From Phymorhynchus buccinoides (taxonomy: Eukaryota > Mollusca > Gastropoda > Neogastropoda > Raphitomidae), in NCBI GenBank assembly GCA_017654935.2, contig CM065693.1, forward strand, positions 13,436,326 to 13,500,325: a stretch of DNA of 64,000 nt. The letters are read 5' to 3'. Below the pieces are notes generated by a model. It made no database searches. It was not told where the DNA came from and saw nothing but the letters and a program-made list of their open reading frames with translations. Made by a program: the position numbers and the translations under genes. Below, piece after piece: positions 41,445 to 53,024 of the stretch. Within the stretch, counting starts at the first letter, position 1; every line of letters begins with the position of its first letter.

Positions 41445-41675
41445 ATGCCTAAAGCTTGCTCTGCGGTTGGGTGCTTCGAAGAATGAGTACCCGAGTCATG
41501 CTACACATTTCACAGGTTTCCTTTCAAAGATCCAGCTCGGCTGCGAAATTGGGTGGAAAACATGAACAGGAGGGACCCCCATGTGACAGCCAATGTTGTT
41601 ATCGCTCTGCCACTCTTCATCTTCTTTCAACATCTTCTGTTTCTGCCAGTGGCTGGAATTGGTATGGTAGAATAA
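41445..41675 (+). pseudogene. THAP-domain fragment with in-frame stop
   Basis: The frame begins MPKACSAVGC (first two Cys of the C2CH zinc finger), meets TGA at 41484-41486, then continues with TFHRFPFKDPARLRNWVENM, the standard THAP core (FHRFP at 41508-41522). The spacing from the second Cys to FHRFP is normal, so the stop replaces a codon rather than marking a splice site. The rest, to TAA at 41673, does not match a THAP C-terminal half. It is divergent from POLI, 363 bp between start codons. It is either a dead gene, a transposase relic or one exon with an assembly error. Confidence 0.7.
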
Positions 41676-41729
41676 CCGACCCCCTAATTTGCTGGTTTTC
41701 CATCATAGTTATTCCTACGTTATAGAACA

Positions 41730-42897
41730 CGTTATGTCATAGGAACACAAAATCAGAAGTGCATTCCACTTGAGCGTCGCCTTGTCGAACACGGTGCTTC
41801 AAACAAAAAATTATTTCAAATCCCGCTTCAGATGAGTTGGAGACTAACAAGATAGAGTTAAAAATGGTGAGAAAACTTTATTCATCAACCTACAGTAGTC
41901 AACAAAAGCGTATTGTTTTGCTGAGAGCCGATTTGAAAAGATCTTTCAGGCAAAAGAACCTGGTCCCACCCTTTAAAGATGATGAAATTTACAAATAAAA
42001 AGAACAAACAAGAGCAAATCATAGTGTGTGTGTGTGTGTGTGTGACACTGACAGTACTTGTGTCACGGTGTAAGAGTGTGTGCGTCACTGAGTGAATGAC
42101 ACAGTGTACCTTCTTCTTATCTTATTGGCTATACTGTCCACTTCATCATTTTGAGGATTCCGACAGAGGTTCTGCGCTAGATTAGGTTTGGTTGTCAGTG
42201 TGTGTGTGTCACCCTGTGTGCGTACGTGAGTGTGTGTGTGGTGATTCGTTATAGTGGTGTGCTCTTTCTGTTTCAGTCTTTGTCACGTTTGTGTGTGTTT
42301 GCTTTTCTTCTTCTTCTTCTTCTGTGGTGGTGGCTTGTTTTCATAGAAGTAAATTAAATTAAAATAGTAAATCACTACTAAATGCACACACTTTCTTGCC
42401 ATGACTGCTTGCCTACCTGCAGCTTATATATCTATTTTTAAATCATAGACCAACACTGCATCCCATTCTGTAGGATTTGCACGAAAACAACAGCTAATTA
42501 GATCTTTCACACGATTTTCGACTTCAAAATCAATAATTCAGTGCATCATGCAGGTAGACATGTTTTCTGCTAGAAGCAGCCATGTTGGATCGCTCGTATA
42601 AAAAACAAACAACCACAATGTTTATTATTTTCTTCTAATGTATGTGACCCTTTAGTTGTATCTAATTGTTTTCATTAAAAATATTCTTTTAGTAAAACAT
42701 TGAAGATAGGTGCCAATAACTATTTTCTTTTTGTATTATTAGTGTGTTAAGCGGCATTTTTGTCGCCTATGACCTAAATAAAAATGTTTGAAAATCCGAC
42801 AAAAATATGTACTTTCCTTATCCCAGTTTCTAACCTCGATTATTCGTTATTACATACATTGGTCTTTAAAATATTTAGACACAACATGTCTTTAATG
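41730..42897. other. Intergenic, simple repeats only
   Basis: (GT)n at 42025-42044 and 42205-42240, a (CTT)n run at 42304-42322, otherwise AT-rich unique sequence. No coding signal. Confidence 0.5.
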
Positions 42898-42902
42898 GAT
42901 GG

Positions 42903-43034
42903 ATGGAAGTTCAGTTTAACGTCGCGTATCGGCTTTCGCCATGTACGACGGGCTGAACAAACCAACCAGGTTATAAACAAAAATTTATGTTCCTGAATCA
43001 CTGTCTTAGCCAAAAGGCCGAGAAGCGATCAGAA
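42903..43034 (-). mobile_element. U2-snRNA-headed SINE, copy 2
   Basis: On the minus strand it starts atcgcttctcggcctttt at 43029, identical to the first 26 nt of U2 snRNA. It has the same private body and 'gaacttccatcca' end as copy 1. Confidence 0.78.
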
Positions 43035-43043
43035 TCATTTGAC

Positions 43044-43255
43044 GGTCGGAAATGGAGTTTTACGTCCTCTTGGTCTGAATCAGACACATATGGGACATTT
43101 GTAAATACAAATATGGTGGGAACAATACTGGAGGCAATGCCCGGAGGCAGTACGAAACCAGTAAAGTCCCGATTGTTTATTAATACAGATAGCTGTAGCG
43201 GTGACCACGCCTCGGTTAAACCTCATCGGTTATGGCACCGTCACAAGTTATTATA
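43044..43255 (-). mobile_element. SINE family D
   Basis: Minus-strand copy from 'gtgacggtgccataaccgat' (right edge) to 'gaggacgtaaaactcc' (left edge). It lies against U2-headed copy 2. Confidence 0.72.
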
Positions 43256-43472
43256 AAGTGTGCGAAGAATCATTTGAAAAGTTTAATTATTCTTAACGTC
43301 CTCTCGGCCGAAACCATATGGGACATTTCGTTTTATTTTTAGATATTTGGAAGAAGGGGGAAGGGGAGAGAAAAGAAAAATTTAGTTTTACTTTAGATTT
43401 TTATTTTACTGTTTATAGATGTTTATATCTTGAATAAAGGTCAAGGTGTTACTTTTTATGAGACATGGCTGA

Positions 43473-43683
43473 CGTCGAAAATGGTGTTTTACGTCCTCTT
43501 GGTCTGAATCAGACACATATGGGACATTTGTAAATACAAATATGGTGGGAACAATACTGGAGGCAATGCCCAGAGGCAGTACGAAACCAGTAAAGTCCCG
43601 ATTTTTTATTAATGCAGATAGGTGTAGCGGTAACCACGCCTCGGTTACACCTCATCGGCTATGGCACCGCTACTGAATTCAGA
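43473..43683 (-). mobile_element. SINE family D with 16-bp target duplication
   Basis: Flanked by tatgagacatggctga at 43457-43472 and 43684-43699. High identity to 43044-43255. Confidence 0.8.
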
Positions 43684-43699
43684 TATGAGACATGGCTGA

Positions 43700-43839
43700 T
43701 GGAAGTTCAGTTTAACGTCGCGTATCGGCTTTCGCCATGTACGACGGGCTGAACAAACCAACCAGGATATAAACAAAAATTTATGTTCCTGAATCACTGT
43801 CTTAGCCAAAAGGCCAAGAAGCGATCAGAATTTGTTAAT
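43700..43839 (-). mobile_element. U2-snRNA-headed SINE, copy 3, with target duplication
   Basis: U2 position 1 is at 43825. Flanked by acatggctga at 43690-43699 and 43840-43849, so it inserted into the same target word already duplicated by the neighbouring family D SINE. Confidence 0.78.
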
Positions 43840-44067
43840 ACATGGCTGAACCATACACTTTCTTTTTTAAAGGATTTAAACGGCCCAACTACTGTCTAAT
43901 TATATGAATCGTAAGGAAGAACGCTATTCGCAAGAAATTGTGTGCCTGTCTCTATGCAGTCCATGTGTAAACAACACAGAAAGCATATTAAAATCTTACT
44001 GACTTGTAATAACTGGGATAAGATCTCCAAAGTTAACTATTTTAATCATAAATCCTTGATAATATAT

Positions 44068-44115
44068 TCAAATGTCCCACATGACCCATAGTTGGTTGAG
44101 AGGACGTAAAGTCAA
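44068..44115 (+). mobile_element. Family D SINE tail fragment
   Basis: 'tcccacatgacccatag' and 'gagaggacgtaaagtc' followed by a CAGT simple repeat. Confidence 0.5.
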
Positions 44116-44209
44116 AACGTCAGTCAGTCAGTCAGTAGTTTAAAGCACAGACAGAGGAAAATACAAGTCTTTGTATTTGTCTGAAATAATTTTGTTCTGT
44201 TCTGACTTC

Positions 44210-45110
44210 TTCTTCTCCTTAGGCAGCCAACCCCATCACCAACTCCTTCTTTGTAAGAACAGTGATGCAGTGGCCGGATTCAACTGACCAATGAAGCCAT
44301 CGCAGCAGGCCCCGCCAGCGCAGCACCATCAGTACCAGGCGGTTCACCTTCGGGTCTGCTCCAACTAAAGATTAAAATAGGGAATTAGAGGCCATAGGTC
44401 AAAGTAGTGGTAAATGAAGGGCAGGAGCTGTGCCGGTCGGGGTTCATCCCCAGTGAGCGCTATGCTAGCCGGCCATTGGTCCAGCCCGGATACTATGAAA
44501 AGGCCTATGGTCAACTCTTAAAAAACTGTCAACACCACCAGACAGTAAAACAAAGACACTTTCTTTATCTTAAAAAAAAGAAAGAAAATATTTTCTATTC
44601 AATTCTCAGTGCGCTCTCCCAGTTCTGTCGAGTACATAGCCTACATAGGCTCCTTCAACGTAAAGATACCAGAACCAGAACCAGATCACGTTGAAGATTC
44701 TGCTGCACTTTAGGGGGTACTGTAGTACGAAAAAGAGAGAAATAGCAAAAGATAGAGTACAAAGCGAAATGATAACATTATGGGGAAATAGAAAGAAAGA
44801 AATGATTGCAAGATAGTCAGGAAATAACAAGTATTTACAGATACACAGTTTACTATGTAGAAAGATATTAATGAGATTTAAAACCGAAAACAGTTAGTTC
44901 GATATGTGAAGATTTGATTTGGGGGGGGGGGGGGGGGGGGGGGGGGATAGAGGGGGTTGGGGGGGGGGGGGATAGAATGAAAGACGAGTTAAAGGTCATG
45001 CCCGACCGTTAAATGTCCCCAGCCTGGCCAGGGACACCCGGGGCCCACATGATGCATGTAGATCGAGTGTCATGCACGACCGTTTAGTCCCCCCAGATCA
45101 ACCAGGGAAA
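44210..45110. mobile_element. Composite of LINE 3' UTR fragments (same family as 53545-54523)
   Basis: 'tcaaagtagtggtaaatgaa' and 'ctgtgccggtcggggttc' at 44398-44450 (+) match the complement of 54100-54160. 'gaagattctgctgcacttta' at 44691 and 'cccagatcaaccaggg' near 45090 match 53590-53960. The pieces are in mixed orientation. Confidence 0.6.
44921..44972. repeat. Poly-G tract
   Basis: Uninterrupted run of about 26 G followed by shorter G-runs. Likely quadruplex-forming and an unreliable region for sequencing. Confidence 0.9.
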
Positions 45111-45478
45111 CGTGTGTGTGTCTCTGTGTGTGTGTCTGTGTGTGTGTATGTAACTTGGAGAATGTTGTGCTGTATCATATATAACATTGCCTTCCTGTGA
45201 TGTTCCAGCATGGGCCAACCCAGACGGACCAGCATGTCGCTCACACTTGAGGTGTGGTAGCGGTCGAGCTGACCTCAAGGCCGGGTTCACATTAGACGCG
45301 TACAGAAAACCATAAATAAATGGAAGAAAGGATAAAAGTTTACGCATATAGGGGAAACTCGGACACGTGCGCAAATCTTTTCCCTTAGTTTTTTCCACTT
45401 ATTTATGGATTGCGCACAGGTTTCCGCATGGAATATCCGCTTATGTGTGTACACGGCCTTAGGCTGCGATGCAGGAAC

Positions 45479-45550
45479 CCGTGTGTGTGTGTGTGTGTGT
45501 GTGCGTGTGCGTGTGCGTGTGCGTGTGCGCGTGTGCGTGTGTATGTATGT
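45479..45550. repeat. GT microsatellite
   Basis: (GT)n with GC steps. Confidence 0.9.
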
Positions 45551-45702
45551 GATGTATGTGCCTGGTACTTTTCCAACTTCCATGTGTTATATTATGTGGT
45601 CATCTAATTTCAGGGAAAAAATGTATTTCTTAATGTTACTATAAATGTTATGTCAGTTAAATTAAAGTGTCTATTGAACAATGAATTTCTTTTGCTTTTT
45701 AA

Positions 45703-45937
45703 CCCTTTCGCCGCCAGCGATTTTTCAGCCAAAAAATGACTAAGCTTAACTGGGTAGAGAAAGGAAATCTGCAATATTAGGAATTCCTCTGTGATGTATG
45801 TATAACATTAGGCCTATCCTTACCTCCCAAAGTTAAGAAAATAGGATCTTCCGATAACACGCTCTGATTTGATGCCTTTTATTGACATGGGTTTTAAACC
45901 TTTGCGGTGCATAAATGCGACATTGGCGGCGAAAGGG
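45703..45937. mobile_element. piggyBac-like MITE
   Basis: Ends 'ccctttcgccgccag' and 'ttggcggcgaaaggg', flanked by TTAA at 45699-45702 and 45938-45941. Confidence 0.83.
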
Positions 45938-46164
45938 TTAAAGACAATTAAAGAATTGTGATTGTGAGAAAATTCAAAATGCCCTTTTTTTCGGAGTGTG
46001 AATGTACGCACATGTGCACCACTGAAACACCCTTTTGTTTGTGTGTGCGTGTTTTTTGTGGTTTTTTAAAAAACACGTACAGATATTTTTGTCTTGCATG
46101 TAAAGATACAAATGTGTAATATTTTGAGGGAAACCAAGTTTTTTTTTAAAAAGAGCAGTGAGAT

Positions 46165-46385
46165 TTCAAAGGCTTGTGCATCATTTCTCCATAGGCAACC
46201 ATTGCAGTATCTCCAGGATCGACCCACTATCTTTACATATAGAATTGTTCCATATGTACCTGTACCATCTAGTTACAAAGGCTTGTGCGTCATTTCTCCA
46301 TAGGCAACCATTGTAGTATCTCCAGGATCGACCCACTATCTTTACATATAGATATATGTTCCATATGTACCTGTACCAAGTCGGA
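46165..46385 (+). repeat. 107-bp direct duplication
   Basis: 'catttctccataggcaacca' to 'gttccatatgtacctgtacc' occurs twice (46179 and 46286). Part of it ('tatctccaggatcgaccc') also resembles sequence at 37028. Confidence 0.8.
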
Positions 46386-46526
46386 GGATGTTGAACTCAT
46401 TTTCCTTTTCCATATGCTACTGCAAGTACGTGCAGGTGTGTGTCTCTGCTGCCTTTTACTGCACACATACTTTTTTGTTCAGAGTATGGTAGCTTTTAAA
46501 AAAAAATCGCTGTGATGTTATACATA

Positions 46527-46947
46527 TGTGACCCAGCACCACGAAAGGGACATTAAGTGTCAAATGATCATTATGTGACAAATGGAATGACTAAACTCTT
46601 CAGACACTTCTCTTTCGAATTATATAAGAACCATTTTTGTAACTTTTTTTTCGTTTTAGAGTTATGATCATTCAAAGTTGGTAGGGTGAGAGTCGGCCAT
46701 TTTGAGAAAACAGTGTAAAGTCTAGCCTAGCTGAAGAAAATGCATTCACATACTCGTTTTAAAACACTTATAAGACCATTTAGAGACCATATTAAAGATT
46801 GTCCTTTATAGATATGAAAGATAAAATGTTAGAGAACACGAAAATACTCATAACTCAAAATAGAAAAAAAAAAGATTTTGGACTTTCCAAGCCTGCTGTG
46901 AGAAACTAATCCAATAACTTAATGTTCCTTTCGTGGTGCTGACAACA
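46527..46947. mobile_element. MITE family M, TGACCCAGCACC termini
   Basis: 'tgacccagcaccacgaaagg' faces 'cctttcgtggtgctga'. A second, better preserved copy is at 60664-61102. No frame. Confidence 0.78.
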
Positions 46948-46949
46948 TA

Positions 46950-47990
46950 TGGGATATCAATTTCCTGTCTTTTTCAATTTCTTATCTTCACACTCTTTTG
47001 GAAATCAGTATGTTGTTGATGATTAAGGTATCAAGCCCCCCCCCAAAAAAAAACAACAACAACAAAACAAAACCCACACGCCCAAGAAAAAAATGTCATG
47101 ACAACCGTGAAATCAAATCATCACTTGAGGCTTAACACCTAAAGACCTGAAGCCCAAGTTCTATTTCTAGTCTTTTGGATATAATACATCGGCACTCGGA
47201 TAACGAATTATATTCTGTGAAAAGGTGATATGCGTGTTATTACATAATATATACTCTTCAATGTCACCCACACGTAAACAAAAGAAAAGAAATAGACAAG
47301 CTTCATATATTGTTTTATTGCACCAATGATCATAATCAATATCTTATTAAAAATAATGCCCAATTTGAGTACAATTAAAAGCCATAACAAATTAAAAAAC
47401 CCACAAATTTTGTGTGAATCTATGCTCATTCTTAAACACGCATTCCATAACCGTAATGTATTCACAATCATCGTAATTACCATGTTCCTTTAATATGCTT
47501 AACATTGATTTGTAAATGGCACTTTAAAAAAAAAAGAAAGAATAAAAATCAGGTACAGCATGTCAACACAGTATTATATCAGCATGATTTTTGTTATTGC
47601 ATAACAATTGTGCGAGTGTGCGTGAGTCAAAGCCAATGACACGCATTCAGCAATAATACTAGCAAATTAAAAACAAATATTAAAAAAACAAAAACCTGAC
47701 TATACTATACCCTGTGTATTATCTCCCTTTCAGGAATATAAACCTCTTGTATAAATCCTGAGTAATAGTACCCTTATAATGGGTATGAAAAGTTCACACA
47801 ATTTAAAAATAATATAACCTGATTATAAACATTACATACATAACATTATGGGAGTGGTGGGACAAGAAGAAAAGGTGGTGGGGGGTGGGGAATAATGGGG
47901 GAAAAAATTGTGTTGATTCAGTTGGTTATCTTTATTTTGGACAAAAAAAGGAAGCACACACAGACGCATGCAAACAAACCTTCACAAATA
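46950..47990. other. AT-rich intergenic sequence, no gene seen
   Basis: Strongly AT-rich with short A-runs. The 91-residue minus-strand frame at 47208-47483 has no recognisable domain. Confidence 0.5.
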
Positions 47991-47992
47991 TG

Positions 47993-48014
47993 GAGAGAGA
48001 GAGAGAGACAGAGA

Positions 48015-48066
<52 letters not shown>

Positions 48067-48144
48067 GAAGGGGGAAAGGCTTCAGGTTTCAGACAGGTTT
48101 TAATGTTCATAAGTCATCAGACTCCTAACATTTGAGGGAGATGG

Positions 48145-48214
<70 letters not shown>

Positions 48215-48297
48215 GAGAGAGAAGGGGAAAGGCTTCAGGTTTCAGACAGGTTTTAATGTTCATAAGTCATCAGACTCCTAACATTTGAGGGAGATGG

Positions 48298-48348
<51 letters not shown>
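47993..48348. repeat. (GA)n microsatellite with a duplicated 95-bp spacer
   Basis: Two copies of a spacer ('aaaggcttcaggtttcagac' to 'gagggagatggaaaagaga') at 48073 and 48227 separate three GA tracts. Confidence 0.9.
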
Positions 48349-48350
<2 letters not shown>

Positions 48351-48549
48351 ATTTGCTATAGATATCTCATCACTAGATTAATACTAGCTTTACAATATAT
48401 ATATAAGTAACCACAAAGACCACAAACACTAATTGAGCATTTCAATTTGGAAAAAATAAGAATAAGATTTAATTTAAGTTAAAATAAAAAAATTTTAAAG
48501 AAGCAAGGACAAAACTGCATTTCCATAATAAGTCACATTATTAGCAAAC

Positions 48550-48830
48550 ATCACAATTGTCATCATTTTCATTATTAATCTGCATAGTCATATTGACAAA
48601 GACGTCATCATCACCATCATCATCAGCATGTAGAGTCACATTATCAGTAAACATCACCATTATCATCTTTTTCATTATTAATCTGTATACTTATAGTCAT
48701 CATCAGCACGTAGAGTCATTATCAGTGAACATCACCATTGTCATCATTTTCATTATTAATCTATATAGTCATATTGATAAAGCCGTCATCATCACCATCA
48801 TCAACTTCATTATACCATATAGTAATTTTG
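48550..48830. repeat. Degenerate 95-110-bp tandem repeat, three copies, CAT-rich
   Basis: Words 'cattttcattattaatct', 'catcatcagca' and 'tgtagagtcac' recur near 48560, 48665 and 48740. Confidence 0.75.
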
Positions 48831-49695
48831 TTTACACATAATCATCGCCATCATTGCCATTAATTCATAGTCATTTTACAAACACACATCACAATCTCGA
48901 TTCATTAATTGATTAACTAGTCTCTATTATAATTAGTATGTTACAAAGACACACAGTATTGACAACAGCTGTTATTATCAAGCGAATATGTGGGAAATCA
49001 TGAAAAGGCAGGAGTAGTCACAGCTGTATTAATAATAATTTTAAAAAAACCTCATTAAAAGAACTGTACAGAAAATGGAAGACAGCACACAATAAAACAT
49101 TAATCAAAATCAAACACAATAATTACATAAAATTACAAAAAACTAATGAAACCCACCAAATGTTCACATTTATATAAATGTTAACAGTTTCATAAAGACA
49201 AAAATACATGGTTTCTTTGGGGTTGCCACATGAGTTAATTTCGTTCAATTAATTTGAAAGCCACCGGAGTATCACAATAATCAACATTCAGTATACATTT
49301 TTTTACATTTGCAAAAAGAACATATTGCATGTCAACACTTGGATTCTAATATTATCTGAACAACATGAGGGTTTTTTTAATCAGTCAAAAGCACATGGTT
49401 AGACACAGACATTATTTGAAGAAAACCTGCAATGAAGTTTATGATAGATTTTGTTAAATCTTTTTAACTTACAATCATCATATCAAATGGTTAAAATAAA
49501 GACCCATACCATGACAATTTAAATGCATTTCGAGCATCCTGTCACAAACGGGAAGACATGAATAAAATGTTAAAGAATCATAGTCAAAATAATTATATAT
49601 AACATGCATTCCTTTCATGCTTGCTTTTAATAAATAAAACAATCAACAAAAGGCTTAAAACATGCTTTTCATTAAAAAATAAATCTACAATCTGA
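48831..49695. other. AT-rich intergenic sequence, no gene seen
   Basis: No coding or repeat structure recognised. Confidence 0.5.
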
Positions 49696-49895
49696 ATGTG
49701 TAGATCAAAGAGTTATATCAAGAAAACATCTTATCCAATAAATCTGTATACAAAAGGAAAAAAAAGCAAAGTAAATTATATAAAAAATGGCACATGTGTA
49801 GATCAGTTATATCAAGAAAATATTTTATCCAATATATCTATACAAAAAGGAAAAAAAAGCAAAGTGAATTACCAAAAAAATGGCACGTGTGCTGA
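49696..49895 (+). repeat. About 100-bp direct duplication
   Basis: 'gtgtagatca..ttatatcaagaaaa' to 'aaaaaagcaaagt..aaatggcac' occurs at 49699 and 49795. Confidence 0.8.
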
Positions 49896-50869
49896 ACAAT
49901 CTAAATTGCAAACAGTTTTAAAATTAAAATTGTTTCAAAGTAAAAACTAAATGCTAAAAATGATGAACTTACATACAAAGAGTATACAAGAGGTACGGAA
50001 GTGGTTAAACATTAAAACGAGAACAGAGTTATCAATATTGCAAACATTTTATATTGCTCTTATTACATATAGATTGGAAGGAATTTTTACTTGTATTCCA
50101 TTACTGCATTTCATTCTTACATGCACAGTGTGGTTGGTATAATTATAATGCCAAAACTGTTGCCAAAACACCTGACAAAGATGAAAGTCACTTACAGTCT
50201 GATTAAATGGCGTGACCAAAAACTATTAAAGATGGACACTTTAAGGCCAGTAAGACATTTGAAGCGTCTGCACAATAACTTGAATACATAAATCACACTC
50301 ACATTATTTCACACTTAGGAATAACATGCGCGTCTACTACTGCAATGTGCCTCTATTTCTCAGACTTATCCCCTCCCATCCTCCAAAAAAGAAGAAGAAA
50401 AAGTTCAGGCATATTGAGAATTGTACACGTTCACTCTAATCCTGGGAAAGCAAAAATTCCACATCATCAAAATAATATGGAAGTCTTGGAATTTGCCAAG
50501 AAAATACATGCCTTTCAGAAACAGTTGATCTGAAGCAGAATCTACAGCCATGCTTCTCTTCATAACGTTTCTTTTCTTTGAAAGAAAGCAGAGAAGAAAT
50601 TATTTTCAACACAGTACATTGCATTCTCCCTAACAATGAACAAAGAGTTTTTCTTACATGCCCATTCTAACACTACTGACAAATGGTTGTGAAGATTATT
50701 CTAATCTAAGGGTGCAAATATGAGTCAACAAACCAATGCTTTTTTTTTCCATTGAGCACCATGCAAACTGTTAATAAAATGAAGGGTAAAAGTCTGGGCA
50801 TAGGTGGCACAAACAATGATTAATCACCTGAAACAAATTAACAAATATTACTTGTTATGGCAAATGTGA
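49896..50869. other. AT-rich intergenic sequence, no gene seen
   Basis: Short open frames with no recognised domain. Confidence 0.5.
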
Positions 50870-52225
50870 TTTATCATGTTGTGTGTTAGTAAAGAGTGAG
50901 CAAAAAGATTTATGTGATTTATCGTGTTGCTTATTAGTAAAGAGTGAGCATAGAGATTAATGTGATTTATTGTGTTTATTAGTAAAGAGTGAGCATAGAG
51001 ATTAATGTGATTTATCATGTTTATTAGTAAAGAGTGAGCAAAGAGATTAATGTGATTTATCATGTTTATTAGTAAAGAGTGAGCAAAAAGATTGATGTGA
51101 TTTATCGTGTTGTTTATTAGTAAAGAGTGAGCAAAGAGATTAATGTGATTTATCGTGTTGTGTATTAGTAAAGAGTGAGCAAAGAGATTAATGTGATTTA
51201 TCGTGTTGTGTATTAGTAAAGAGTGAGCAAAGAGATTAATGTGATTCATCGTGTTGTTTATTAGTAAAGAGTGAGCAAAAAGATTGATGTGATTTATCGT
51301 GTTGTGTATTAGTAAAGAGTGAGCAAAAAGATTGATGTGATTTATCGTGTTGTTTATTAGTAAAGAGTGAGCAAAAAGATTGATGTGATTTATCGTGTTG
51401 TTTATTAGTAAAGAGTGAGCAAAGAGATTAATGTGATTTATCGTGTTGTTTATTAGTAAAGAGTGAGCAAAGAGATTAATGTGATTTATCGTGTTGTGTA
51501 TTAGTAAAGAGTGAGCAAAGAGATTAATGTGATTCATCGTGTTGTTTATTAGTAAAGAGTGAGCAAAAAGATTAATGTGATTTATCGTGTTGTGTATTAG
51601 TAAAGAGTGAGCAAAGAGATTAATGTGATTTATCGTGTTGTTTATTAGTAAAGAGTGAGCAAAAAAGATTAATGTGATTTATCGTGTTGTGTATTAGTAA
51701 AGAGTGAGCAAAGAGATTAATGTGATTCATCGTGTTGTTTATTAGTAAAGAGTGAGCAAAGAGATTAATGTGATTCATCGTGTTGTGTATTAGTAAAGAG
51801 TGAGCAAAGAGATTAATGTGATTCATCGTGTTGTTTATTAGTAAAGAGTGAGCAAAAAGATTGATGTGATTTATCGTGTTGTGTATTAGTAAAGAGTGAG
51901 CAAAGAGATTAATGTGATTCATCGTGTTGTTTATTAGTAAAGAGTGAGCAAAAAGATTGATGTGATTTATCGTGCTGTGTATTAGTAAAGAGAGAGCAAA
52001 AAGATTGACGTGATTTATCGTGTTGTTTATTAGTAAAGAGTGAGCAAAGAGATTAATGTGATTTATCGTGTTTATTAGTAAAGAGTGAGCATAGAGATTA
52101 ATGTGATTTATCATGTTGTGCATTAGTAAAGAGAGAGCAAAAAGATTGACGTGATTTATCGTGTTGTTTATTAGTAAAGAGTGAGCAAAGAGATTGACGT
52201 GATTTATCGTGTTGTGCATTAGTAA
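50870..52225. repeat. 48-bp satellite, about 28 copies
   Basis: The unit is built of 'gtgatttatcgtgttg', 'tttattagtaaagagt' and 'gagcaaagagattaat'. Because 48 is a multiple of three, the minus strand stays open as 16-residue repeats (INLFAHSLLI..). Single-base variants alternate between neighbours. I treat it as non-coding satellite downstream of the SLC27 gene. Confidence 0.93.
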
Positions 52226-52429
52226 AGAGTGAGCATAAAGAAAACAACAACAACATTATGGCACTGTTCAAGAACAAGAACACTAATCCCATCCCCACCC
52301 CACCTCCCCCAAAGAAAAACCCAAGAATAATGTTTGTTTTAAAGGGAATTATAAATACACAATAAAAAACTATATGACCCTGATTGTACATAAAAGAAAA
52401 TTGATAGAAATTCAGAGCCATTTGTTGAT

Positions 52430-52500
52430 TGTTTTATCGCTGCAAAAAGAATTTCCTGTAAAATGGACAATAAAAACATTGATTGATTGATTGATTGATT
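52430..52500 (+). repeat. Dispersed repeat with (TTGA)n tail
   Basis: Plus-strand copy of the family at 2334 and 13192: 'tttcctgtaaaatggaca' then (TTGA)n. Confidence 0.6.
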
Positions 52501-52564
52501 AGCTTCACATCTCTCCTTTCCCATCCCTGCCACTCTATCTCCTATCAAAATAGAAAATAGACAA

Positions 52565-53020
52565 AAGGTTTTGATAACCCCCAACTCTCTTCTTCATCCA
52601 ACCCCCCTTTTTTTTCCCCCCCTCTTCCACAACCTTCCACCCCCACCTCCTTCGTTCCGCACATGTGTCCAAATCTTAGCCACCATCCAGCTCTCTTTTC
52701 CACCCCACATCCCCCTTTCCTCAACCTTCTACTTCCACCTCCTTTGCTTCATAAATTTATCCAAATCATAGCCACCATCCAGCTCTCTTTTTTTTTACCC
52801 TTAGCATCCCCCCGACATCTCCCCACTCCCACATTCTCTTCCACAACCCTCCCCCCTTCCCCCATCTCCGTCCTCTCTAATTCTAAACCTATCTTCTTCT
52901 TTTTTTCAGACAATAAAACAGACAAACAGGTTTTTGACACCCCACATCTCTCTTCTTTACTCCAACCACCTCCTATCTCTTCGACCCCTTCTCCTCATCC
53001 TCTCCACACTCCTCCCTCCC
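52565..53020. repeat. C/T-rich region with degenerate 110-120-bp repeats
   Basis: 'agccaccatccagctctct' occurs at 52678 and 52769, and 'acaccccacatctctcttct' resembles 'acccccaactctcttcttc' upstream. It lies directly after the SLC27 stop codon on the minus strand. Confidence 0.7.
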
Positions 53021-53024
53021 CAAA

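Noticed and set aside
50848..52219. Minus-strand frames of 229 and 199 residues with 16-residue repeats
   Set aside because: Product of a 48-bp satellite whose length is a multiple of three; no domain and no start or splice context.
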